From Thecaphora thlaspeos (lineage: Eukaryota > Basidiomycota > Ustilaginomycetes > Urocystidales > Glomosporiaceae), in the NCBI GenBank assembly GCA_900291925.1, contig UWYS01000030.1, positions 186,001-250,000 of the forward strand: a DNA stretch of 64,000 nucleotides, written 5' to 3'. The notes under the pieces are model-generated. The model made no database searches and was not told the origin of the DNA. It saw only the letters and a program-made list of their open reading frames with translations. Shown one piece after another: positions 32,104-42,483 of the stretch. The translations under genes were made by a program, and so were the position numbers. The stretch's first letter is position 1; the number at the start of each line of letters is the position of its first letter.

Positions 32104-35001
32104 TCACCTCTTGCCCACCACAAATGCCCCTTTGACGGGCAAGTTGCGCAGCTGGAGCGTCCCCAGACCGCTATTCCAGATCTTGGCCCTGCTGCTACCT
32201 TCGATGCCCGCCAGTGCCCCCTCGCCCGTGACGAGCTTCCAGGTGAAAGAGCGGAAGATATCTCCTCGACCGGGCAGCACGGTAAAAGGGACATCTTTCA
32301 GTTCCGATCGCAGCAGCTTCGTCTGGCCTGTAGGGTCGGACGGGTCCGTGTAGGTGGTGGCGGGTGAAAAGTCGTGCGGACGGACGCGGCCGAATGCTTT
32401 CGCGGGGAGAGGGTTGGGAAGAGGCGGAACGGGCTCCGAGGCAGACTTCTTGCGGTCCGCATGAACCGCACCGGCCGCCGATGAAGAGGAGGAAGACGAG
32501 GAGCTGAATACCTCGCCGAGATTGACAAAGTTCTTGAGCACAGAGATGCTCGAGGACGAGAGGCTAGCCGCGCGCTTGAGCCAGTCGCCGTCGTCGTCGT
32601 CACCGTCACCGTCATCGCCATCGTCGCCGTCATCGTCACCATCACCGCCGCCGGGGGTCCTCATGCTCGGCGGCATGCCGTCAAACACGAGGATGTCCGG
32701 CCACAGGTGCGTGATCTTGACATCGACGGTGCTCAGCTGCCCGGGAAGGTTCATAACGCCCAGCACCGTTCCGCTGCACAGCAGCTTGTCCTTCTCGAAC
32801 GGATGCGGCGTAATCTTGAGGTCGGCAATCGTGACGTTCTTGATCAGGTCTGTCACCTTGCTGCCGGGGAAGCTGATCGGCAGGTCAACCAGACGCAGTG
32901 CAGAGTCCACCCAGGCGGGGAGGGCGGAGCCCCCGCCGGGCAGTGGCGCTTCGTCGCTGCCGCCGGCGTCCGGGGCGGTAAGGTTCTGGCCGTCGGACGG
33001 CTTGGCAAAGGGCGAGCCGCCGCGGACGTAGACGGTGTTAGGGTCGCCACGGAGGAACTTGCTGAGGAAGTTGCTGAGCGCCAGCTGCTGGGGCGTATCC
33101 TCGCCACCGGCAATGTGGGCGAGCCCACCGTCAGACGAGGACGATGGAATCAAGCCGGGTCCGCTGGCAAAGACCAATTGTGATGTCGCAGAGTCTTCAT
33201 AGCCCTCGTCCGCATCGCCTTGCTGCTGTTGGAGACGGGGCTTGCTGTCCTTGGGCGGCGGAACGACCCGGCCCTCGAGGTTGAGCTTCACCTTCTTCTG
33301 ACCGGTCAGCGCGAACGGCTCGGTCGCGACGACCGCCATCAGTACTGAGTCGTCGGTAGTGTTCTTCTTGCCCTCTTTGTCACCGTCGCTCTTTCCGCTG
33401 TTCTGGACAGATGTCGGGGGAGCATCGACGGGTAGGTAGATTCCAAACGGCAGGCTGTAGCCGACATGGCCCTGAAGAACGCGGCCTAGCGGGTTCCTGG
33501 CCATCGCCTTGGCACGGATGCCAAGCGCACGCGTCGCCAAATCGGCGAGATCACCGCCATCGTCCTGACCAATCTCAAAGAACTCGTAGTCGTCGAGCTT
33601 GAGGAGACCGTCGGTATCGGTGTCGTTCTTGACCTTCGGAACCTTTTCCTGGACCGGGCTGCGGATCAGGCGCTGGCTGACATCGATCCGCCGCGGGACG
33701 TCGAACCAGCTGGTGTGCCTGTGGCTGTTCGTGACGCCGTGGAGCTCCATTTCCCCGAGCCCGCGCACGCGGAGGCTGCTGACCTTGACATCGAGCCTGG
33801 CCTTGCCCGTCTCAAGGGCGTGCTTGACGTAGTTCATGATATGCTCAGCGGGCGAGACTGGCTTGAGCAGGACGGTGAGGTTGAGCGGGTGCATGTTGTG
33901 GCGGGCGGCCGGGGTGCTGTGGTTGCCGAGGATCGGCGGCTTTGACGACTCGTCGGCGTCGTCGGGCACCTTGCGGTTGAGCGGCGGCAGCGGGAGGATG
34001 ACGGGGTCCAGGTGGAAGGCGAGCATGTCGAGCGGCTCGAAGGAGGAGCCCTCCTGGAAGTCACGAGGGGCCACAGGGTCTCCGTTGGTGGCGGATGCGT
34101 CTTCGCTCCAGGCGGCCCCCATCTCGCCGAGGCGCACCTCACCAATGTCGATCTGGACGCCGGCCACCTTGCCCATGACCCACTCCACGACCTTGCGCTC
34201 CTGGTATCTCAACCATCCCATGTCAACCTTACGGCCGAGCCAGGTGTCGAGAGCATGGTCCGGATCGAGGCCGAGACGTGCATCTACGCGGACGAGGATG
34301 CCGTCGTCGGAGATGTTGAGCAGCTGGAGGCGGTCGGGCCCCTTGAGGAGGAGCGACTCGTCGAGGATCTTTGACTGCGCCTCCTGCGAGGGTGCCGAGG
34401 GGATGGTGAAGAAGAGTGCAACGGCGATCGCAACGAGGAAAATGCCAGCGAGGAAGAGGCCGATGAACACGTAGAGGGCGCGCATGACATAAGGATGCTT
34501 GTGGCGCCATGCGGCAAACGACGAGGGCGGGGGAGGAGGCGAGGAAGATGCGTTCGAGGACGAAAGGTTGCGAGAGTTGCGGCGAGAGCCAGCCGCTGCG
34601 GCCGAAATGTTACACCGCTGTGCTCTGCGACGGGCGAGCCTGTTTGCGCGGGCAGGATCGCCGCTGAGGGCTCTAGGGAGGCGGGCGCGGACATGGTCGA
34701 TAAATGTCCATGCTGCGGTCGCATTGGCGGCGGCGTTCTTGCCATTCCTTGGCGCTCCTGGACCGGAGAGGAGTGAGCTACGCTCGTCGCTGCCGTTTGC
34801 GTTTGGTCCAAGGCGGGTCTCTAGGTGTTCGTCGTCGAGGTCGGCGTCGAGGCCCTCTGCCTCTGCGTCGCTGTCCGGGTAGATTGGCTTGCGTCCATGT
34901 CGCAACGGCTGCTGCTGCGGCTGTGATGCGGATGCAGATGTCGATGGTTTGCGCGAAAGGTGCTGCTGCGGCTGCGAGTTGCCGGCCTGTTGATCTGCCA
35001 T
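32104..35001 (-). CDS. Tag1-like single-pass membrane protein with large lumenal domain
   Basis: Intronless, 965 aa from ATG 35001; the frame stays open upstream but has no earlier ATG. The N-terminal about 165 residues are a Ser/Gln/Arg-rich cytosolic tail. One membrane segment lies near 170-198 (ALYVFIGLFLAGIFLVAIAV). The rest is lumenal. Segments such as ISDDGILVRVDARL, LPAWVDSALRLVDLPISFPG, VTIADLKITPHPF and the closing IWNSGLGTLQLRNLPVKG match the pattern of the fungal family often mislabelled 'pre-rRNA processing protein', which I believe includes the yeast vacuolar membrane protein Tag1 (autophagy termination). An Asp/Gly repeat lies near residue 790 and a poly-Ser run near residue 845. 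It lies on the same strand as, and 3.5 kb downstream of, the giant DUF3712 protein. Family membership is moderately sure; function is by analogy. Confidence 0.72.
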   Translation of the reverse strand: MADQQAGNSQPQQHLSRKPSTSASASQPQQQPLRHGRKPIYPDSDAEAEGLDADLDDEHLETRLGPNANGSDERSSLLSGPGAPRNGKNAAANATAAWTFIDHVRARLPRALSGDPARANRLARRRAQRCNISAAAAGSRRNSRNLSSSNASSSPPPPPSSFAAWRHKHPYVMRALYVFIGLFLAGIFLVAIAVALFFTIPSAPSQEAQSKILDESLLLKGPDRLQLLNISDDGILVRVDARLGLDPDHALDTWLGRKVDMGWLRYQERKVVEWVMGKVAGVQIDIGEVRLGEMGAAWSEDASATNGDPVAPRDFQEGSSFEPLDMLAFHLDPVILPLPPLNRKVPDDADESSKPPILGNHSTPAARHNMHPLNLTVLLKPVSPAEHIMNYVKHALETGKARLDVKVSSLRVRGLGEMELHGVTNSHRHTSWFDVPRRIDVSQRLIRSPVQEKVPKVKNDTDTDGLLKLDDYEFFEIGQDDGGDLADLATRALGIRAKAMARNPLGRVLQGHVGYSLPFGIYLPVDAPPTSVQNSGKSDGDKEGKKNTTDDSVLMAVVATEPFALTGQKKVKLNLEGRVVPPPKDSKPRLQQQQGDADEGYEDSATSQLVFASGPGLIPSSSSDGGLAHIAGGEDTPQQLALSNFLSKFLRGDPNTVYVRGGSPFAKPSDGQNLTAPDAGGSDEAPLPGGGSALPAWVDSALRLVDLPISFPGSKVTDLIKNVTIADLKITPHPFEKDKLLCSGTVLGVMNLPGQLSTVDVKITHLWPDILVFDGMPPSMRTPGGGDGDDDGDDGDDGDGDDDDGDWLKRAASLSSSSISVLKNFVNLGEVFSSSSSSSSSAAGAVHADRKKSASEPVPPLPNPLPAKAFGRVRPHDFSPATTYTDPSDPTGQTKLLRSELKDVPFTVLPGRGDIFRSFTWKLVTGEGALAGIEGSSRAKIWNSGLGTLQLRNLPVKGAFVVGKR

Positions 35002-35959
35002 GGCGAGGCGGGGCCTTTCGCTGGCCGTGGCGGTGCGGCTCTGGCTGGTTAGGTCCGGGAGGCCTGCTGGTAGGGTAGCTGCTCGCTCTTTCTCTTTGTC
35101 TGTCTCTCTCGTCGTTGCTGGCTTGCTTGCTTGCTTATCGGGTCGATGCGGATAGCGTGACTTTTCAGCAAAAGTTGGCGTCGGGATGCTGCCGATGGGT
35201 GGTGGGTGGTGATAATGAGATGGGGATGAGGTCGAGGTCTGCGCTGTGATGGAGAGAGAGAGCGAGGGCGAGGGCGAGGGCGAGACGAGAGGCGGAGAAG
35301 TCGCCGATGCGCGCAGAGTGGACGGAGAAAGAGAGGGCCGTGCATGTGCGTGTGTGGAGAAACAGCTGGCCCTTCTTTTCTCCTCTGGCGCGGTGCGGTC
35401 CCTCTCCCTCTCCCCCTGGCGCCGCAAACTCCTCGCGGCTGGTCCGCCTGCACGTTGGAATCGCGGTTGCGTGGTGCGAACCCTTCCTGACCCCTTTCCT
35501 TACCGTCCGAGGGAAGAGTCTCCCCCTTTTGCCTCGCAAGCAAAAGACCCTGCCCAGTCGGAAGCGGCACCGCTGATGGTCCCGGCTCAGCCCGTCCTCG
35601 TCAAGAGGGCCTCATCTTCCTCGTTGCCTCCGACGGCGCTCTTTGACAGCCAGACAGCAAGCGTGGGAAGGGAGCCGGCGATTTCCTCTGCTCGCCATCA
35701 CCAGCCGTCGTCGGGTACTCCACCGTACCACCTGGGGATGCCCGCCTGCCTGGCCTCTACCCGACAAACGGCACCGGCGCAAAAAATTAAATAAAAATAA
35801 AATAAAAAAATAAAAAAGCGACGAGTCACAGACTCGCCGGGACAACCATCTGCTTTCCATCCTCTTGAATGGCTAGCTCATATCTTGCTCCGGCATCAAG
35901 CCTGCCTCTTCTCGTACCTTCCGGCAACCACGCGACGGTACGGATCCCTCCCATAAACG
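35002..35959. promoter_or_regulatory. Divergent upstream region, Tag1-like / acyltransferase
   Basis: 960 bases between start codons. It contains GA-rich sequence at 35250-35340 and an AT-only tract (A/T runs) at about 35783-35817, near the acyltransferase side, unusual in this GC-rich window. No gene seen. Confidence 0.4.
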
Positions 35960-38236
35960 ATGGCCCCGGAGGCCAATCTTCCCGATGCTGCCAGCACGGT
36001 CCTGCCGACGGCAGCAAAGCGCTTCGTCCGCAGCGTTGCAGACGTCTCCAAACCTTCGCCGTTGCAGTGGATCCGATGGCCCGCCCGGCCCGGGGCCTAC
36101 GTCCGCAGAATGGGCCTGGTAGAGGTAAGCGGCGCCGTCTCATGTCGACGACCACTTCATCGCCCGCCTCCAGGTAGACGTGCCGCTAAACACCATCCGC
36201 TTCACCGCCTCTGTCATGTCCTTGCCGCGCCGCGTCAGTCTTTCTTCAGCACCATGAGCTCGCTCCACCACGGCCGCACAGACATATTCTACAAGCTCCC
36301 GCTCTCATTGCCCTCAGAGGCGCTCCCCACGCTGTTCGCACGTCTGCCTCTGACTTACGCTATCCTCTGCCGCAGGCATCCGCTACTTGCGTCCCACGTC
36401 GTTGAACTCACCCCGGACCTCGAACGCTTCGACCAGGAAAAGGCCAGGCACCATCGTCAAAGCGGCAGCAGCGACGGCTCGCCCTCGGCCCTCTCCGAGC
36501 CTCATTTCGTCTACCAGGCACCGTCCTCGGCCAACGAGCTGCTCGATAGCGCCGCGGAGAGGGTTCTTTACCTGCCGGCCACCTGGAAGAACACCGTTTC
36601 CCTTGCCCCGGGTGATCAGGCGGACCACCTCGATCAAGACAGCGCAAAGGGGTGGATCAAGCAGTACATCTGGAACGGCCAGTAACGATTCCTGAGACAG
36701 GACTCTCCCTACGGACTTGGCAGGGTCGTCGTCCTGCCTTCGGCCACAGCCTCCTCTTCATCTTCATCATCGATCGACCTGGTGCTCTGCGTAGCACACT
36801 GCGTGGGTGACGGACTATCGGTCTCGGCACTCGCTGCTGAACTCCTGGGACTGCTGACCTGCAGTGAGCTGCCCGGCTTGCTCTCCGAAGTGAGGGACGC
36901 GTCGGCCGAGGCCCTCTATCCAGGAGCAATATACAAAAGGTATCAGGACCCATCGGCCAAGGTGCTGAACCTGCTCGAGACCGGGCTGCTCGAAGGGGTC
37001 GGTGGCGCCGGAGGCATTTCGTCGACATCAGTAGAGCCACTGCTCCCTCCGTCGATCGAGGCGGCCTACCCGCCTTTCCTCGCCGCTCCTCCTCACCCTG
37101 CTCCGCAAGACGGTCATCGCTCATCGGCGGCCCGCTTGCGGTGGTTCTGGGCCCTCCGCCGGGTGCGCGCCCAGGTCCAGTCCGCCCTCTCGCTCAACAA
37201 CTACCTGACCGACTTCGCCGCCCGGCCCGAGAAGGACGATGCATCGCCCCACAGTGAAGAAGAGCAGGATTGGGGCGCCCACACCGACTGGTCCGTCCTT
37301 CGGCTCAGCACGGACGAGACGCGATCCGTGGTGGTCTCAGCGAAGCGAAGAAAGGTTCGGGTCGGCGCCCTGCTCTACGCCGTCTCGGCCTGTGCGCTCA
37401 ATCAGTTGGCGAAAGAGGATCTCGAACGGAGCGGCGCCCAGGACAAGCACGAGGCGGCGCTCCATCGTGCCAGCCTGACGCAGAGCACAGTGATGGGTTT
37501 CCCCTTTAGCATACGGCCTTACCTCCGACCTGAAGCGACCCTCTTTGAGCCGAGCAACGTAACAACGACCGCCACTGCCGCCTCGGGCAAACCGTCGACA
37601 CTATCGGTCCAGCTAGGGTTCGGCGGCATCTCATTCCCGCCTCCGAACGTCTTTTCGCTCTTCCATCCTGCAACCGACGGGCTCGACGGCCGCGACAGGC
37701 TCCAGCTCTGGCAGATGGCGCGACACGCCCAGGCGCAGCTGGACGCCGTGTTCCGCGATCCGACGACGATGATGGCCGACGGTTTCGTCACTGCACTCGA
37801 CCGCGAGAACCGCTTCTGCGTCCAGGGCGTTCAGGATGTCTTTGTCGCTGCCCCCCGTTTCGATGACGACGACGATGACGACGACGACGAGCACAAACCA
37901 GGCAACCTCAAGAAGAACATGCAAGGACCTGGCTCTTCGTTGAACTTTAGCATGCTCGGATCTCTCGATGCCTTCTTCGGCGGCGTGGACCTGTCGTTAC
38001 CCCCCTCTTTTGGCGGAGGAAAAGATGAGGGTGGGGGTGCAAAGGTGGAAGTGGGAGAAGACGTGCTGATAGGCGTGAGGTGTAGGGCAGGCGAGGCGTT
38101 TGGGACTGCGTTTACGCTCAACGGACGGTTGACGCTGGAATTGGGGCACGATGGCAAGACGTGGAAGACAACAAAGGTTGAGAGGTACCTGGAGGTGATG
38201 CGAAGTGTGCTTGTAGGACTGGGAAAGGAGGCGTAA
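35960..38236 (+). CDS. HxxxD acyltransferase interrupted by an in-frame TAA (candidate pseudogene)
   Basis: Condensation/BAHD-superfamily acyltransferase, CoA-dependent by family. Exon 1 is 35960-36124. A 114-nt intron (36125-36238, GTAAGC...CAG) joins in phase 0 so the product reads RRMGLVE-SFFSTMSSLHHGRTDIFYKL, a plausible family N-terminus. The frame then stays in one register to 38236 except for TAA at 36683-36685 (codon 204). Sequence on both sides looks coding: IKQYIWNGQ before, RFLRQDSPYGLGRVVVL after. The catalytic HCVGDG (HxxxDG) lies 38 codons downstream at 36797, so truncation would remove the active site. A 42-nt GT-AG segment (36682-36723) would bypass the stop in frame, but it is very short and deletes conserved-looking residues. 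Similar enzymes acylate glycolipids or alcohols, such as Mac1/Mac2 of smut mannosylerythritol lipids, but no such cluster lies around it. Contains a nine-residue Asp run. Confidence 0.72.
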
Positions 38237-40631
38237 GGTTGAGATGGAGGGTCACTGCGAAGGCGACCCGACGACGATGCTCAACCGTGTCGACCTGCCT
38301 GCTGTCCTTGTCCTTGTACGAGAGATGGTGCGAGTCTGTGCGCCCTCGACATCCGGACTACATAGCCGCATTGCTATCCTAAACACTACGCCGATGAGAA
38401 TGTGAGGTTCGACTAGTTAACTCTAACTACTCGTGATCTCCTTCTCCCGACGGACTTTCATGTACACTGCGCCATTTTGCCGTGCACTCCTCTTATGGAC
38501 CATGTACTGTACCAGACACCTGCTCCTTGCCATCGATGCTCAAGGACGTGTGGTGCGTGTGGGGGGAAATTGGGAAAGGAGGCAGAGTTTGGAGCTTGAT
38601 CAAACGTTGACACATCGAAGTAAAGTAAGAGAGGGTGCGGAAGACTGTCGACCGATAAGTACGGCACGCCAGCTGCTCGGAGTGACCGATTGCAAATTGC
38701 TCTGCGGCCGGAGAACTTCCACTCGTCTGCCGTTGCAGGGAGGTGTGAACGCTCTTCGCCTTGGTAGATACTTCAGCTTGTACAGGAGTAGGTGCGTCTG
38801 CTGCTAACCCTACTGTATCCTTTAAGAAGCCCAGCGTGACTTGCGTGGAAAGGCTGGTTGTCTTCACCACTGACCCATGTCGCAGTATTTTTGGTCGAGT
38901 GTGGCCAATAAAATGAAGTCCATACGATGTCAGAACATCGATGGCGTATTGGGTGTATGGTTGCTATTTCTGTAGTCATACGGTACGGTACTGTACACAA
39001 CAGTCTGGCGATACATACCTGGCCGTACCTTTGGGAAGACGCTGCTATGCGAGATGCCTTGGCATTCAAGAGGCGACCCTTTTTGCTTGCTTTGATTGCA
39101 CGGAATGACTTGCCCCGACGATAAATACCCCTTGCCTTGCTCCCTTCTGTACATACAGTATAGAGACGCTAGAGTTCCGGTACAGTAGATTGGTACAGCG
39201 TGAGCTTGCTTCTGAACGTACAGCTGTACTGTATCATCGCGCGCGCGAGAGAGAGATAAGTGAGTGCTTGCGCCGGGGAGACATGGCGTAAGCACGCTTC
39301 GGTGAAGCTTGAGTGCGGTCGCGAGGGCTAAATGGGGTCAACTTATCGACAAACGTTCCTTGCCCGTATTTTCACCCTCTGGCGTAGCTTTGACAGCCCA
39401 TGCTCTTGGATCGAAGGTTGCTGCAAGCGCAGCAGAGTCGGACGACCATGACACTATGTTCGTGTCGTCGTGTAGGCCATGGAATGAGCCGTGTCGGATC
39501 GGGAATGGAGGGATTAAGATTGCGTTACTGTACAGTACAGTACTCATCGTCGCCATTTTGCGCGCGCCAGAGAGACGTTCGTAGTGCAAATTGACAGGCA
39601 GAGAAAGGCCGGCATAAGCCTCGCGCCCCCGCACCCCGGCCGCACGCCTTTCATGCCAGCACGACGTCTCTGCCCAGCTGGATCGACGGCGTAACGCCAA
39701 GCTCTCCCTCGAGCTCTCTCTCTCTCTTTCTTCTCTCTCTCTCTCACACACCATCTCCGCCCTTGTCCGCTGCTCGCATACGTAACTCAGCCTACATAGG
39801 GTCGCTTGTTGTCCGACACACAGAATGCACGAGGTGAGGGAGGATCTGCAATCATTCCCTACCAACCGCGCCCACCGACAGCGCGCAGTCAAAGCAAGCA
39901 ACATCAATCTGGAATGCTTGTACTTACTTACTGGAAACCGGCAGAGCGGATACGCTGGCATTGCTCCTTCTGACGGTGGTGCTCGATACGATCACAGACT
40001 GGTGGAAGCATTTGCGGGCACTCTGAACAATCTTGCAGTGTTGCAATCTTCTTCGCCACCCTTCTCGTTCCCTCTTTGCACAACAACACATCGGCTAACG
40101 CGTCCTCGCCGTCGTACAGTATTATTGTATGTACTTAGCGAAGCAACGACGGCCACCGGAGCAGTTTCTTCCGACCTGTGCTCCTCTCGTCTTGCCTTAT
40201 CGAGCTCGGCGAATAGCCTTTAAGCTCCAGCTTGACGCTTGCCCCTGGATCGGCGTCGACACTGTGGACCTTGATTGACAATCATGCCGGGGCGGAACTG
40301 CCTCAAACAATCCCTCACGATCCGGTCAGATTGCCGTACTGCCTACCTGCCTGAGGTCTGTATCCGTAGACGGTGGTCGTGGGACGAAAGATGGAGAAGA
40401 GATGCAAAGTGTTAGTGAGTTGTCCGTACCGCCGAGCCGCGACGGTGTGCGACGGTCGCTCCGGCCTCTCCTCGTGGTGTTCTAGTCATCACATCGATAC
40501 TCCTGCTGTCAAGCAGGTCGAGCCAGAAACATATATACGACCTGACAGTCCAGCCACCTCTCACCGTGATCCCTGCCCCTCACTCCCTTCTCCTACACCC
40601 ACTCCCTAAACCATCTCCCCACCCCAAAACG
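38237..40631. other. 2.4-kb gene-free region rich in TACTGTA/TACAGTA motifs
   Basis: No recognisable coding frame or RNA gene. Ten TACTGTA or TACAGTA sites lie between 38505 and 40121. A CT-repeat block lies at about 39715-39750. Base composition is more AT-balanced than the genes on either side. Confidence 0.5.
40532..40537 (+). promoter_or_regulatory. TATA box candidate of the secreted LVIVD-type gene
   Basis: TATATA about 95 bases before the ATG at 40632, at a plausible distance for a short leader. Confidence 0.45.
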
Positions 40632-42017
40632 ATGGTCAAGCTCTCCGCCCTGGTCGTGGCCGCCTCGCTGGCCCTCTTTTCGGCCATGCAGCCCGTCTCG
40701 GCCTCGCCTGCCGGCCTCTCTGCGCGACAGGCGCAGGAGCAGTCTCTGATGCAGGTCAAGGGTCTGATGTCGCACAAGGAGGAATCGCGCCGACGATGCC
40801 GCGAGTCTGGTCTCTGCGGCAACTACACGGTCGGCGATGAGAACTCGCGCCGCGCCGGTCCGCGTGCGGCGGCCTGCGTCGACGGAAAGGCGGGCGAGTA
40901 CCCGTGCAAGAACGTCAACATGCTCGACCAGCTGACGCACAACGAGCTCGGATCTTTTGCCGCCAACGGCGGAGGTGAGGGCAACGACTGCTGGGGATGG
41001 ACGTACCAGGGTCGTGAGTTTGGCCTCATCGGCCAGCTCGACGGTACCGCTTTCGTCGAGATCAACAGGTCCACCAACGCCATGCGACACCTCGGCCGTC
41101 TGCCGTCCAACACGGGTGCCGCCATCTGGCGCGACATCAAGACGTCCGGCAACTACGCCTACATCGGTTCAGAGGCAAAGGGACACGGTCTCCAGATCTT
41201 TGACCTGCGCAAGCTCCTCAACGTCTCGAGCGCCCAGACGTTCAAGGCGGATTCGCTCTTTACCAAGTTCGGCAACAGCCACAACATCGTCAACAGCGCC
41301 AACCCCAACGTCATGATCAGCGTCGGTCAGAACACGTGCTCGGGTGGACCGCACTTTGTCGACGTCTCCAACCCGCTCGCGCCCAAGGACCTCGGATGCT
41401 ACAGCGGCGACGGCTACACGCACGACATGCAGTGCATCACCTACGCCGGTCCCGACACGGCCTACCGTGGAAAGGAGATCTGCTTTGCCTACAACGAAGA
41501 CAGCCTCACCATCCTCGACATGACGAGCAAGAGCGCCGTCAAGATGCTCTCTCGCACGCCTTACCGCGGAAGCTCGTACACGCACCAGGGATGGGTGACG
41601 GACGGCAGCCACACCTACCTGCTGCTCGACGACGAGCTCGACGAGCAGGACAAGACCGTCACCGCCGCGGACGGACACACGCGCACCTACCTCTGGAACA
41701 TCAAGAAGCTCACCAAGCCTGTCCTAGAGGGCATCTACCGCTCGCCCGTCACCTCTATCGACCACAACCAGTACGTCATCAACGGCTTCTCCTACCAGGC
41801 CAACTACGCCAGCGGCCTCCGCATCGTCGACGTCCGCGGCATCACCTCCGGCGGTGGCGTCGCCTCCATGAAGGAGGCCGCCTACTTCGACGTCCGTCCC
41901 GAAGACGACGTCGTCGACTTCTTCGGCTCTTGGAACGCCTACACCTTTGCCAGCGGCAAGGTCCTCATCAACTCGATCGAGCGCGGCGCCTTCCTCGTCC
42001 AGCCCAACCTCTCCTAG
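40632..42017 (+). CDS. Secreted choice-of-anchor-B / LVIVD-repeat-type protein
   Basis: Intronless, 461 aa. An N-terminal signal peptide (MVKLSALVVAASLALFSAM...) probably ends near residue 25 at VSA. A short Arg/Cys segment follows (RRRCRESGLCGNYTVGD), then a repeat-built domain. Motifs such as HGLQIFDLRKLL, GPHFVDVSNPLAPKDLGCYS, LTILDMTSKSAVKMLSRTPY and LRIVDVRGI are successive LVIVD-like blades of a beta-propeller. This architecture matches the choice-of-anchor B family, secreted proteins found in bacteria and fungi without a known activity. N-glycosylation sequons and paired cysteines fit an extracellular protein. Ends QPNLS. The gene stands alone between two long gene-free stretches. Function unknown. 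Confidence 0.82.
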   Translation: MVKLSALVVAASLALFSAMQPVSASPAGLSARQAQEQSLMQVKGLMSHKEESRRRCRESGLCGNYTVGDENSRRAGPRAAACVDGKAGEYPCKNVNMLDQLTHNELGSFAANGGGEGNDCWGWTYQGREFGLIGQLDGTAFVEINRSTNAMRHLGRLPSNTGAAIWRDIKTSGNYAYIGSEAKGHGLQIFDLRKLLNVSSAQTFKADSLFTKFGNSHNIVNSANPNVMISVGQNTCSGGPHFVDVSNPLAPKDLGCYSGDGYTHDMQCITYAGPDTAYRGKEICFAYNEDSLTILDMTSKSAVKMLSRTPYRGSSYTHQGWVTDGSHTYLLLDDELDEQDKTVTAADGHTRTYLWNIKKLTKPVLEGIYRSPVTSIDHNQYVINGFSYQANYASGLRIVDVRGITSGGGVASMKEAAYFDVRPEDDVVDFFGSWNAYTFASGKVLINSIERGAFLVQPNLS

Positions 42018-42365
42018 AGGCTGTTGCGGGTCTGATCAAAGGAGAGATGTCTCCGCAGCGCTGTCCTCCTCTTCCGCCCTTCCCATCGGGTTGATGGATG
42101 AGTCTGATGGACGGCGAACCCATAGCTCCGATCCCTTTGTAATGAACACCACACCTAGCTAGAACTGAGTGTCACGCAGCAAAAGCTCTTGAACGGAATG
42201 AGACGTCATGACGCTACGAAAGCGGCCACATGTTGGATCGTACCTATTGTCCAGAGTTGGTCTGCCTGTGCGACACTGAAGAGGACTCCTACAGAGGGTC
42301 GGACGGTGATGACAAAAGTCAAGAAAGAAAGTGGCAGAAACAGAAAAAAAACTAAAAAAAAAAAA
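42018..42365. other. Spacer between the LVIVD-type gene and the 5S gene
   Basis: 3' end of the upstream gene plus an A-rich tract at 42343-42367 that forms the Pol III terminator of the 5S gene when read on the minus strand. Confidence 0.5.
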
Positions 42366-42367
42366 AA
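42354..42367 (-). terminator. Pol III T-run terminator of 5S rRNA
   Basis: Fourteen consecutive A on the + strand, i.e. a T-run on the transcribed (minus) sense, directly at the 3' end of the 5S gene. A further A-run at 42343-42350 could act as backup. Confidence 0.85.
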
Positions 42368-42483
42368 CTGCAACACTCAGTATTCCCACGTGATCCCCCA
42401 CCGCAGTACTAACTGAGCGACACCTTGCTTAACTTCGCAGATCGGACGGGATGCGGTGCTTTCAAGGTTCTATGGCCGCAGAT
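42366..42483 (-). rRNA. 5S ribosomal RNA
   Basis: 118-nt minus-strand sequence running from ATCTGCGGCCATAG to ACTGAGTGTTGCAGTT. It contains the invariant core CATCCCGTCCGATCTGCGAA followed by GTTAAGCA (loop A/C-box region) and the GGTGGGGGATCACGTGGGAA segment of helices IV-V. The ends pair to form helix I. It is very close to basidiomycete/smut 5S sequences as I know them. It stands alone with no other rRNA in the window, so it belongs to a dispersed type of 5S gene. Promoter elements are internal. Confidence 0.96.

Noticed and set aside
36174..36253. Apparent frameshift near the acyltransferase N-terminus
   Set aside because: Using the acceptor CAG ending at 36238 in place of the one at 36173 gives a 114-nt intron and a continuous frame, so no frameshift is needed.
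35960..38236. Assignment of the acyltransferase to a mannosylerythritol-lipid cluster
   Set aside because: No glycosyltransferase, acetyltransferase or transporter of such a cluster lies nearby; only the general HxxxD fold is supported.
39338..39961. 207-codon minus-strand frame in the motif-rich gap, considered as a transposon remnant
   Set aside because: No transposase, integrase or reverse transcriptase motifs, no terminal repeats and no target duplication seen.
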